From: Mesotoga sp. BH458_6_3_2_1
GTDB taxonomy: Bacteria > Thermotogota > Thermotogae > Petrotogales > Kosmotogaceae
Direction: 5' to 3'
DNA: 64,000 nucleotides
NCBI RefSeq assembly: GCF_003664995.1
Contig: NZ_JFHL01000002.1
Coordinates: forward strand, 1 to 64,000
Within the stretch, counting starts at the first letter, position 1. Each line of letters begins with the position of its first letter. Under the pieces are notes generated by a model. It was not told the origin of the DNA and made no database searches. It saw nothing but the letters and a program-made list of their open reading frames with translations. Shown here piece after piece: positions 18,109 to 26,479 of this stretch. Made by a program: the position numbers and the translations under genes.

Positions 18109-19304
18109 GCATTCCGAACCAAAACAAGTTGCTTCTGAGAGCAGATGAACTCGTGAAGTATTTTCCAGTAAAAGCTGGAGTCTTCAGAAGAGTTGTTGCG
18201 CAGGTTAAGGCCGTAGACGACGTTAGTTTCGATATCTACGAAAAGGAGACACTCGGATTGGTCGGCGAATCTGGCTGTGGCAAGACTACTGCCGGTATGA
18301 CTGTTCTCAGGCTTTACGAACCGACCTCAGGTAGAATAATCGTTGGAGATGAGGATACAACACATTTCTTCATGCCCTTGTTGAAGGCTAGGAAATACTT
18401 GAAAAAGACATACGTCGAAAAGTTTTCCGACTTGAAAGCAAAATCAGGCTCTGTTGAAGGGGCTTTGAGCTCTTTTGACAATGATTTCGACAAAAAGATG
18501 GCCGAGAAGTACTTCAAAGAGTTTAACGAAGATAGCGGTGAATTCATGAAGAGTCTTCTGGGAGACAGGGAAGACAAGAGAAAGGCATTCAGAAGAGATG
18601 CTCAGATTATCTTTCAGGACCCGTTTTCTTCTTTGAATCCAAGAATGAGAGTCAAGAATATTATCGGCGAAGGCGCAAGAATTCACGGCCTCGCTACAGG
18701 TAGAGATGTAATGGATAAAGTGGCCGACATCATGACAAAAGTCGGTCTTTCAAAGGATCACATGTCAAGATTTCCTCACGAGTTCAGCGGAGGCCAAAGA
18801 CAGCGAATAGGTGTCGCAAGAGCGCTGATTCTTAATCCGCGACTCATCGTCTGTGATGAAGCCGTTTCTGCACTTGACGTGTCGATCCAGGCCCAGATTC
18901 TCAATCTTCTAAGCGATCTGCAGAAGGAGTTTGGACTAACATATCTGTTCATTGCGCACGATCTTGGAGTCGTGAAGCATGTAAGTAAGCGTGTTGCCGT
19001 GATGTATCTCGGAAAAATCGCCGAGCTCGCAGATAAGAAGAAGCTCTTCGATAACCCGCTCCATCCTTACACGGTTTCTTTGATGTCTGCAATTCCCGAA
19101 GCCAATCCTGAGAAGAAGAAACAGAGAATACTACTTGAAGGCGATGTTCCCAGTCCGATAAATCCACCTTCTGGCTGCAGATTCCATCCGAGATGCCCAA
19201 TTGCAAAGGATATCTGCTCGAAAGAAGAACCTAAACTGCAAGATGTAGGTGGAGGTCACTTCGTTTCCTGTTTCTTCCCGGGAGAACTGAAAAGAGGACT
19301 ATAA
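18105..19304 (+). CDS. ABC transporter ATP-binding protein, DppF/OppF type, with internal insertion
   Basis: Second ATPase subunit, 399 residues against about 320-330 for the family. Walker A GESGCGKTT has its lysine at 60, but the Q-loop glutamine (IIFQDPFSSLNPRMRV) is at 171, roughly 110 residues later instead of about 45. The extra 65 or so residues (about 85-150) are highly charged and predicted helical (for example FDKKMAEKYFKEFNEDSGEF). Signature FSGGQRQRIGVARAL, Walker B LIVCDEAVSALD and H-loop IAHD are intact, so the enzyme should be active. The C-terminal cysteine extension (CRFHPRCPIAKDICSKEEP) is present. Confidence 0.93.
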   Translation: MSIPNQNKLLLRADELVKYFPVKAGVFRRVVAQVKAVDDVSFDIYEKETLGLVGESGCGKTTAGMTVLRLYEPTSGRIIVGDEDTTHFFMPLLKARKYLKKTYVEKFSDLKAKSGSVEGALSSFDNDFDKKMAEKYFKEFNEDSGEFMKSLLGDREDKRKAFRRDAQIIFQDPFSSLNPRMRVKNIIGEGARIHGLATGRDVMDKVADIMTKVGLSKDHMSRFPHEFSGGQRQRIGVARALILNPRLIVCDEAVSALDVSIQAQILNLLSDLQKEFGLTYLFIAHDLGVVKHVSKRVAVMYLGKIAELADKKKLFDNPLHPYTVSLMSAIPEANPEKKKQRILLEGDVPSPINPPSGCRFHPRCPIAKDICSKEEPKLQDVGGGHFVSCFFPGELKRGL

Positions 19305-19305
19305 A

Positions 19306-21582
19306 CTACACTATTCCGCCGATGCCGTTGATAATAATCTGGATATCGGCGGGATGTTTCTTCTGTATCTTCTGGAGAAATTCGCAGTTCGCTTCTGGCG
19401 GAAGTTTAACCGTGATTTTCATTCTGTAGGAATTCTTGAGCTTTGAAAGAAGCGGAGCAATAGGGCCAAATACCTCGATGGAATCGATTCTCGCTTTTCT
19501 TATTTCTTCTGCGATCTTTTCGGCCAACAGTCCGCTCTCGTCCTCAGTCTCTCCGTAACATATCACTTCAGCAATTTTACTGAAAGGTGGGTTATTCAAC
19601 TCTTTTCGGAGAGCTATTTCATCTAAATAGAAAGTCTCATAGTCTCTTTCGAAGGCAGCTTTCATTATTCTGTTGTTTGGATTGAAGCTCTGAATAAATG
19701 CTTTTCCTATGCTTGCCCTGCCGGATCGTCCGCTGACCTGGGAAATGTGCTGAAAAGCGTTTTCCGGACTATCATAGCTTGGGAAACTCATCAACCTATC
19801 GGCGTCAACAATCAGAACCATCTCAACATCGGGAAAGTCAAGGCCTTTAGTTATCATCTTTGTTCCCACAATTATCTGACATTCCTTTCTTGAGATTTCT
19901 AGCAATGCCTTTTCATATGAAATGGGGTTGTCGATCGTCTCTCGGTCCATTCTCATAATTCTTGCTGAAGGGAAATACTTTTGCAGATCATGTTCTACTC
20001 TCTCTGTGCCGAAGCCACGTGCAGAGAGGGTCATTGAGCCGCAGACGGGACAAGACTTTGGTATAGGTTCTTTGTAGCCGCAGTAATGGCACTTAAGGGA
20101 ATTGTCTGCTTTGTGGTAGGTCATGGACACCGAACAATGCGGACAGCTAACTGTGTTTCCGCAAGTGTAGCAGACCACATAATTTGAATATCCTTTTCTG
20201 TGGACAAAAACAAAGACTTGCTTTCCTGCAGAAATCGTTTGTGTGATTTCCTCAAGTGCCCTCTTACTGATTATTGGGTTCTTCTCTTCTTTCATATCGA
20301 TTATCTCGATTGTGGGAAAGGACCCGACGGGTCTCTCTGTTAGTCGTAGTAGAGATAATCTGTCAGATTCAACCAGGTGATAGTGTCCAACTCTCGGTGT
20401 CGCAGACCCAAGAATGACAGGTATATCTAGCAGCTCCGCCTTTTTTAAGGCAGCTTCAACTCCATCATAATAAGGCAGACTCTGCTGGTAGAAACTTGAA
20501 TCGTGCTCTTCATCAACCACTATCAAACCCGTGTTCTTCATCGGCACCCATAGTGAACTCCTTGTACCGACAAGAATATCCACATTCTGCTCCACAGCAT
20601 CCAGCCAGATCCTCTGACGCTGGTTTCTCGGCATGTAGCTGTGGTATTGTCTCACATCCCTTCCCGGGAAAGCGCCTCTTATTCTTGCAAGGAGTTGGGG
20701 TGTCAGCGAAACTTCCGGAACCAGGTACAGGATCTGTCGACCTCTGTTGAGCCAGTATTCCATGACTTTGAAATAGACCTCTGTTTTGCCTGTACCAGTC
20801 AATCCGTGAAGTAGAAAAGCCTTTGATTCGCTCTCCATTATTTTTCTATAGACTTCTCTTTGGCTTGCGTTAATTTCTTCTACCGCCGGGATTACCCAGT
20901 GCGAATCATCTTCCTCACTTTCCTCGGTCTTGAGTATTCCCTTAGAAATCAGTGTTTCGATCGGGCTTCTGCTTCTTAGTTCAAGTTTCTTTTCAAGCTC
21001 GGATATTTCCTCTGATTCGACAGAAAGGAGATAGTCAACTATGATCTGCCAAAGGGGTGTTAGGTCTTGATTCAGTAGCCCGGTCTTCTTTGTTAATGAT
21101 ACTCGCCTTGTCTTGCGCTTTTTTGGAGTCTTCCTTTCGAAGCTGTGCATGATCTTGACTTCTCGTGAAGCCAGAAGCTCCTTGAGCTTCCCTTCGCCGA
21201 ATTCTTTGACGAACTTGTCCTTTGAAGTGGGGGAAAATTCAAAGCTTTCGGAAAGGGGGACGATGAATTCATCTACAGCCAGAAGTTTTCCGGGCGGGAA
21301 GAAAAGGTCCAATACTTTACCTGGAGGCGCAAGATACTCCTTCATTACATACTCCGCAAGCTTAATATCCTCTAATGAAAGGAAGGAACGTTCATCGACT
21401 TTCTTGTTGATACTCTTGATTCTGTAATTCCCCGTCTTACCTTCCAGCGATACAACATAACCTATAGTGTTGCGTCCGGCGAAATTGACTTCGATCCTCT
21501 CACCAGGTTCGACGGGTTCATCAGTCTTGTAAGTGTATGTGTCGTATAGAGGCGAATTTGAGATCGCGACCTGAATTAGCAT
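19306..21582 (-). CDS. priA: primosomal protein N' (replication restart helicase PriA)
   Basis: 3'-to-5' superfamily 2 helicase that reloads the replisome at stalled forks. 758 residues, full length. The N-terminal DNA-binding domain (about 1-200) precedes the helicase core: Walker A GLTGTGKTEVYFKVM (about 259-273), DEEH box VVDEEHDSSFYQQ, LGSATPRVGHY. The zinc-binding insert has four paired cysteine groups, CYTCG, CPHC, CHYCG, CPVCG (about 475-520). Motif VI region is QVSGRSGRA. It converges with the dppF gene with no visible terminator in the one-base gap and is three bases downstream of tmcAL. Confidence 0.97.
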   Translation of the reverse strand: MLIQVAISNSPLYDTYTYKTDEPVEPGERIEVNFAGRNTIGYVVSLEGKTGNYRIKSINKKVDERSFLSLEDIKLAEYVMKEYLAPPGKVLDLFFPPGKLLAVDEFIVPLSESFEFSPTSKDKFVKEFGEGKLKELLASREVKIMHSFERKTPKKRKTRRVSLTKKTGLLNQDLTPLWQIIVDYLLSVESEEISELEKKLELRSRSPIETLISKGILKTEESEEDDSHWVIPAVEEINASQREVYRKIMESESKAFLLHGLTGTGKTEVYFKVMEYWLNRGRQILYLVPEVSLTPQLLARIRGAFPGRDVRQYHSYMPRNQRQRIWLDAVEQNVDILVGTRSSLWVPMKNTGLIVVDEEHDSSFYQQSLPYYDGVEAALKKAELLDIPVILGSATPRVGHYHLVESDRLSLLRLTERPVGSFPTIEIIDMKEEKNPIISKRALEEITQTISAGKQVFVFVHRKGYSNYVVCYTCGNTVSCPHCSVSMTYHKADNSLKCHYCGYKEPIPKSCPVCGSMTLSARGFGTERVEHDLQKYFPSARIMRMDRETIDNPISYEKALLEISRKECQIIVGTKMITKGLDFPDVEMVLIVDADRLMSFPSYDSPENAFQHISQVSGRSGRASIGKAFIQSFNPNNRIMKAAFERDYETFYLDEIALRKELNNPPFSKIAEVICYGETEDESGLLAEKIAEEIRKARIDSIEVFGPIAPLLSKLKNSYRMKITVKLPPEANCEFLQKIQKKHPADIQIIINGIGGIV

Positions 21583-21585
21583 TGG

Positions 21586-22869
21586 CTACCGCTCCTGTCT
21601 GTGGTAAACAACTTGTGATAATAGGTCAGAGCCTCTTGCTCTGCTTTCGGGATACTTGTAGAGACTTGAGTAAAAGCTGACTGCAGTGAAATCCCTCTTC
21701 AGCTGTGCCTCAAACAAGTCAACATCAATCTTGATTTCTTCTTTGAGAGATTTGTCTACCACTTTTCTCCAAAGGGAGGTAGTGGTTATTACTGGAATTT
21801 TCATTGATCGCTTAATCCGCGAAAGATGGAATCTTCCTCTTTCATTGAAGGCCAAAACTCGAATGTATTGAGGACCAAGTTCGTTGCTTTTTCTTATTAG
21901 ATTATCGGTGAATCTTAAGACGGGATAGTACATAAGCCTCCTGATTCTAGATAAGGTGAACCGCTTAGATTTGACGCAGCGGAGAAACCTTTCAAGACTT
22001 CCTTCCATGGAACACTCTTGAAATCTTGCGTCAAGACCTTCGGCGAATCCATAGTATCTGCAATAATCTTCTCTTGATAGTAGTCTGAAGAAGGGAATGA
22101 AAAAGGATTCAACATTCTCCTTGAAAACGGGACCTCTTCCAGATCTGATTTCCCGAAGAATCACATCAAGGGATTCCTTTGGCATTGATTGAGAAGCGCT
22201 CTCGATATCGCCATTCTGAATCAGCCTTCTGATTGCCGTAGCAGAAGAAAACTCTCCACGATGCTCTTCATCAGTATAAGAAGCTCCGACTCTCATTATT
22301 GAGTGTGGGGTCATCTTACTCTTTATCTCTTGAATCGCTCTCAAGTATTCCACACCCAGGATGTTGTTGGATGAACCTATCTCTTCTATTCGATGTGAAA
22401 AAGTTGAGTTTTCAGTATGTATGAAGTCCCTCAGGGCATACTTTCGGGCATTAGGAAATGAATGACCTGTCTTTAGATGTTTCTTCAAGAGATCATGATA
22501 GTGTTCGGGTTCTTTGATCAGAACTTCGGACACTGCTTTCATGAGGTCTATATCGTCTGTCTCGCTTCCGAAAACGACATCTGTCACTCCCACATGGTCA
22601 AGTGTCCATATTGATCCAGTTGCGAATCCTCCTGCGTCCTGTATTGAATACACTACTGGCAATTCTAGAACTAGATCTACACCTTGCACTAGGGCTGTTT
22701 CTGCCCTTGCAAACTTCTCGACAATCGCTGGCTCTCCTCGCTGAACAAAATTACCGCTCATTACCGCAACGGTGACATCCGGCTTCACAATCTCTTTCGA
22801 TTGTGAAAGATGATAAAGGTGGCCATTATGAAAGGGATTGTATTCAACAATGAGACCAAGTACTTTCAT
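21586..22869 (-). CDS. tmcAL: tRNA(Met) cytidine acetate ligase (YlbM family)
   Basis: Predicted enzyme that acetylates the wobble cytidine of elongator tRNA-Met using acetate and ATP, by similarity to B. subtilis TmcAL. 427 residues. The nucleotidyltransferase motif is at the N-terminus, GLIVEYNPFHNGHLYHL, followed by VMSGNFVQRGEPAIVEKFARAE, both strongly conserved in this family. It is upstream of priA on the same strand with a three-base gap, suggesting co-transcription. The 1.2-kb repeat region lies immediately 5' of it, so its promoter must be within or before the repeats. Confidence 0.92.
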   Translation of the reverse strand: MKVLGLIVEYNPFHNGHLYHLSQSKEIVKPDVTVAVMSGNFVQRGEPAIVEKFARAETALVQGVDLVLELPVVYSIQDAGGFATGSIWTLDHVGVTDVVFGSETDDIDLMKAVSEVLIKEPEHYHDLLKKHLKTGHSFPNARKYALRDFIHTENSTFSHRIEEIGSSNNILGVEYLRAIQEIKSKMTPHSIMRVGASYTDEEHRGEFSSATAIRRLIQNGDIESASQSMPKESLDVILREIRSGRGPVFKENVESFFIPFFRLLSREDYCRYYGFAEGLDARFQECSMEGSLERFLRCVKSKRFTLSRIRRLMYYPVLRFTDNLIRKSNELGPQYIRVLAFNERGRFHLSRIKRSMKIPVITTTSLWRKVVDKSLKEEIKIDVDLFEAQLKRDFTAVSFYSSLYKYPESRARGSDLLSQVVYHRQER

Positions 22870-23100
22870 TTGTGGACCTCCGATAAAAGAAGTTCGTCGT
22901 TCTGCGAGAGAAAGATCCGTTGAGCGCTGCGAAAAGCCGTCCTTGGTCCTTCGCCCAAGGTCGTATACCCGTCCTTCGAAAGAGCCGCTGCACGCTTAAG
23001 AACAAAAAACCGCTGGTCGCTGCGCATCCAAGTTTTCGGTTCTTTGTCGAGAATTCCGTCATGCTGAACTTGTTTCAGCATCCAGCTCTCTCTTTTGGAA

Positions 23101-23265
23101 GAACTTTTCAATGGACATTGATTTCCCCACTCTTCCTACCACCGACATGCAACCCGCAACCACGATTTCTCAAAAACCCAGATCCCGGATCAAGTCCGGG
23201 ATGACAGTGTTTTGTGATTGCAATAACGTCACATCCTGTCATGCTGAACTTGTTTCAGCATCCCG
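23101..23265 (+). repeat. composite repeat block X, copy 1
   Basis: About 165 bases, nearly identical to 23702-23866 at a constant 601-base offset. It contains one minus-strand GC-rich hairpin (23184-23200) and one plus-strand hairpin (23238-23264). Differences are scattered point changes. Confidence 0.8.
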
Positions 23266-23558
23266 GGGGGTTCTCCGAAAACGTTACATACAGTCATTCT
23301 GAACTTGATTCAGAATCCCGACGTTTCTTTCTAGTCGCCCATAGTCTTTTCGGATAACGGAGAACCGCTCAACAATCAACCAGTTTCTCTTGCTCTTACG
23401 AACCCGCCACCTGCTACCACGGATCACGTTTCTCATAAGCCCAGATCCCGGGTCAAGCCCGGGATGACGTCTTCATTAGCACTGATAATTGGTGAAGGTA
23501 CTGGGCCGTTTCGATTGCCAGACCCTAAACCCCAGATCCGAGACCCGGTATTAATTCC

Positions 23559-23701
23559 GTCATTCTGAACTTGATTCAGAATCCCGCTCTTCTGTTGAAT
23601 GTCAGTAACGTACTTACTTCATCGCCTTTAGAAAAAGGTCTTCTTTCTTCTTCTTGCAACTTGCATCTTGGAACTTGCAACCGTTCTTTTCTGAGAACGT
23701 A
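23559..23701 (+). repeat. composite repeat block Y, copy 1
   Basis: A hairpin copy followed by a run rich in CTTGCA and TTCTTC motifs. It matches 23894-24030 at a 335-base offset, with a small internal deletion in the second copy. Confidence 0.75.
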
Positions 23702-23866
23702 GAACTTTTCAATGGACATCAATTTCCCTGCTCTTCCTACCACCGACCTGCGACCCGCAACCACGATTTCTCAAGAACCCAGATCCCGGATCAAGTCCGG
23801 GATGACAGTGTTTTGTGATTGCAATAACGTCACATCCTGTCATGCTGAACTTGTATCAGCACTCCG
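23702..23866 (+). repeat. composite repeat block X, copy 2
   Basis: Second copy of the block at 23101-23265, inserted directly between the two Y blocks, so the order is X, Y, X, Y. Its plus-strand hairpin (23839-23865) has lost one stem pair. Confidence 0.8.
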
Positions 23867-23893
23867 GCGGGCCTTACGAAAACATCACATCGC

Positions 23894-24030
23894 GTCATTC
23901 TGAACTTGATTCAGAATCTCGCTCTTTTGTTGAATGTCAGTAACGAGCTTACTTTATCGCCCTTTAGAAAAGGTCTTCTTTCTTCTTCTTGCATCTTGGA
24001 ACTTGCAACCGTTCTTTTCTGAGAACGTAG
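23894..24030 (+). repeat. composite repeat block Y, copy 2
   Basis: Second copy of the block at 23559-23701, lying just 3' of miaB. Confidence 0.75.
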
Positions 24031-24114
24031 GACAATTCGACGGTGATTTACTCGCTTGCTCTTCCAACCTCTGACCACCGACCTCTAACCTCGTTCCCAT
24101 CCGTCTTCAAACGT

Positions 24115-25419
24115 CTATCTGACCAAGACTCCATACAAGGGTCCGGCAGAAACCCTTTCAATTCTGATCTTAACAGATTTGCCTATCAGTTCAGGCTGCG
24201 CATCGTAGATGACGATTTTGTTGTTCATTGTCCTTCCGTAGATCTTGCCATTCCCTTTGATCTTGCCTTCACCAATTACATCTATGATTCTATCGAGGTA
24301 CTTCTCGTTCTCTTCCCTGTTTATGTGTTTTTGCAGAGCGAGAAGATCATTCAGTCTTCTGGTTTTCACTTCTTGTGGAACATCATCAGCCATATTTCTG
24401 GCAGATAGTGTGCCTTCTCTGGGTGAATACATTGCCAGATTGATGCGCTCGAATCTAATTTCTTTTACCAAAGAGACTGTTTCTTCATATTCTTCTTCAG
24501 TCTCTCCGGGGAAACCGATAATGAGATCTGTACTGAGAGTCGCATTAGGTATTCCGTTTTTCACGCGGTCAATTAGATCGAGGTAGTATTCTCTAGTATA
24601 GCCCCTGTTCATTGCTTTCAGAATTCTATTGCTTCCCGATTGGACTGGGAGGTGAATTGAGCGCGATATCTTATCGGATGACGCAATTACGTCAATCAAC
24701 TCGTCGCTGAAGTCTCTTGGGTATGAAGTGAGAAACCAGATTCTCTCAATTCCATCTATCTTAATCGTCTCTCTTATAAGATCTGCAAGTGAAGATCCAT
24801 CCTTCAAGTCCTTACCGTATGAATCGACATTCTGTCCAAGGTAGGTTATTTCTTTATAGCCTTTTGCAACAAGTCCCCTTGCCTCAGAAAGGATGTCGTT
24901 CATGTTCCTACTCTTTTCTCTGCCTCTTGTATAGGGAACTATGCAGTAAGAGCAGAATTTGTCGCAACCGAAGATGATTGTGATCCATGCATGGTGTGAA
25001 CTGGTTCTCACTCTAGGGGTATCTGAATCGAGCTCATCTATAAAATCGCCCATCTCGATAAATCTCTCTCCCAATTCCGCCCTCTTTAGTAGTTCGTCAA
25101 CTCTCGTGATCGCTCTCGTCCCGAAAACGAAGTCAACTTCTTTATGAGTAAGCAGTTCCGTCGCATTTTTCTCAGCAACGCAACCGCACACTCCAACAAG
25201 CAGATTCCCTTTCCTTTTCTTTAGGGCTTTAAGCTGTCCCAGCTTTCCATAAAGCTTGTCTTCAGACTTTCCTCTAACAGCGCAAGTATTTACGATAACT
25301 GCATCTGCTTCTTCTTCGCTACTGGCTATTTCATGTCCTGCATCAGATAGGACACCCATCATTGCTTCTGTATCATTGATATTCATCTGACAACCAAAGG
25401 TTCTGAAAGCTACTTTCAA
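24115..25419 (-). CDS. miaB: tRNA-2-methylthio-N6-dimethylallyladenosine synthase
   Basis: Radical-SAM methylthiotransferase that adds the ms2 group to i6A37 of tRNAs. 434 residues. The N-terminal UPF0004 domain has its three cluster cysteines in FGCQMN, NTCAVRGK and CGCVAEK. The radical-SAM motif is CDKFCSYCIVPYTRGREKS (about 150-168). The C-terminal TRAM domain covers about 370-434. The start ATG at 25419 has a modest upstream purine run. It is divergent from the serine protease gene. Confidence 0.95.
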   Translation of the reverse strand: MKVAFRTFGCQMNINDTEAMMGVLSDAGHEIASSEEEADAVIVNTCAVRGKSEDKLYGKLGQLKALKKRKGNLLVGVCGCVAEKNATELLTHKEVDFVFGTRAITRVDELLKRAELGERFIEMGDFIDELDSDTPRVRTSSHHAWITIIFGCDKFCSYCIVPYTRGREKSRNMNDILSEARGLVAKGYKEITYLGQNVDSYGKDLKDGSSLADLIRETIKIDGIERIWFLTSYPRDFSDELIDVIASSDKISRSIHLPVQSGSNRILKAMNRGYTREYYLDLIDRVKNGIPNATLSTDLIIGFPGETEEEYEETVSLVKEIRFERINLAMYSPREGTLSARNMADDVPQEVKTRRLNDLLALQKHINREENEKYLDRIIDVIGEGKIKGNGKIYGRTMNNKIVIYDAQPELIGKSVKIRIERVSAGPLYGVLVR

Positions 25420-25589
25420 GAAATCACTCCTATTCCGATATCATTGCTCAGCTAAATTGTACCGCATTAGCCAAGAGCGATATACCACGTTATGTTACCA
25501 TTCTATTGGGATGAATTTTCCTGACCTTATTACAATGAACAGGCTAATAATATCAAGGAAGAACCCGAGCAATAAAACGGAGGTGCATT

Positions 25590-26369
25590 GTGTTTTCGGA
25601 AGCGTTCAGAATTGCAGGTCAGTTCACAAGACCAGTTGTGGTCCTAACTAGAAGTGGTTTGGGAAAGGTAAACGCAACTTGCGGAACATTCATGATACTT
25701 AACAGAGAAGGCTGGATAATAACCGTTGCACACCTCTGGCAATCATACTTCATGTATAGACAACAGCAGGCAAAGCAGGATATTGAGCCAGAGAAGAAGA
25801 TAGAGAATCATTCGTTCTGGTGGGGGGGAGATGGAAAGGTTCTGAAAGACATCAAGCCCTTTCCTGAATTTGATCTGATCATTGGAAGGCTTGAACCCTT
25901 TGATCCAGAAGAGATTTTCGAGTATCCCGTTTTTGCGACAGTGGATGAGCTAAAAATAGGGAGCAGTCTTTGCAGGATTGGCTACCCCTTCTCGAGAATA
26001 CGCGCTTCTTTTGACGAGAAGAAGTCAAGATTCATGATGGATGGAAATAGTCTTCCGCACCTCTATCCTATAGAAGGGATCTATACGAGAACTGTCTCCG
26101 CTTCCGCTTTCAAGGGAGCAAAGAAGACCACAAAGTTTATCGAGACTTCATCACCAGGTTTGCTGGGACAGAGTGGCGGCCCTATCCTCGATACGAAAGG
26201 GAGAGTTTGGGGAATTCAAAGCCGGACCGTACACCTGCCGCTGGGCTTCAGCCCAAAGGTAAAAAAAGGCAGAGAGGAAATCGAGGAAAATCAATTCCTC
26301 AACGCCGGCTGGGGAGTTCACGTAGAGAAGATCAGGGAAGTCCTGCACCACATCAATAACCCGAACTAA
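25590..26369 (+). CDS. trypsin-like (S1/HtrA-fold) serine protease, no signal peptide
   Basis: 259 residues with a complete chymotrypsin-fold triad: His48 in ITVAHLWQ, Asp95 in EFDLIIGR and Ser195 in [12 protein letters not shown], followed by GRVWGIQS. It has no signal peptide, membrane segment or PDZ domain, so it looks cytoplasmic, or its export is by another route. The start is GTG at 25590, four bases after a perfect GGAGGTG. About 110 bases separate it from the lipoprotein operon on the same strand. A role in clipping or quality control of the neighbouring surface proteins is possible but unproven. Confidence 0.85.
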   Translation: MFSEAFRIAGQFTRPVVVLTRSGLGKVNATCGTFMILNREGWIITVAHLWQSYFMYRQQQAKQDIEPEKKIENHSFWWGGDGKVLKDIKPFPEFDLIIGRLEPFDPEEIFEYPVFATVDELKIGSSLCRIGYPFSRIRASFDEKKSRFMMDGNSLPHLYPIEGIYTRTVSASAFKGAKKTTKFIETSSPGLLGQSGGPILDTKGRVWGIQSRTVHLPLGFSPKVKKGREEIEENQFLNAGWGVHVEKIREVLHHINNPN

Positions 26370-26479
26370 AGCACTGCCAGTGGAGTCATCTCACTTTGTT
26401 GAATAAGATGACAACATGGTAAAATATCTTAATAGCAGGTATTCTAAAATTACATATTTCCTTCAAGGAGTAGATTTCT

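Larger units (their letters stand above)
22870..24114. repeat. gene-free region of covarying hairpin repeats
   Basis: No gene is supported here. Six copies of one short hairpin lie on the plus strand at 23058-23083, 23238-23264, 23293-23319, 23559-23585, 23839-23865 and 23894-23919. They share the frame GTCAT, stem, ACTTGAT (or ACTTGTT), stem, ATC, with stems built on TCTGA or GCTGA. Three further copies on the minus strand (cores 23184-23200, 23447-23463, 23785-23801) have the same frame and loop but stems of CCCGG. Longer duplicated blocks connect them. The GTCAT...ATC pattern is of a kind seen in unrelated bacterial genomes (recollection, not searched). Confidence 0.85.

Noticed and set aside
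22866-24110. Small open frames in the repeat region
   Set aside because: They run through the hairpin repeats and their translations repeat the same short peptides; no ribosome binding sites.
22870-24114. CRISPR array
   Set aside because: Repeats differ in spacing, orientation and stem sequence; there are no unique equal-length spacers and no cas genes.
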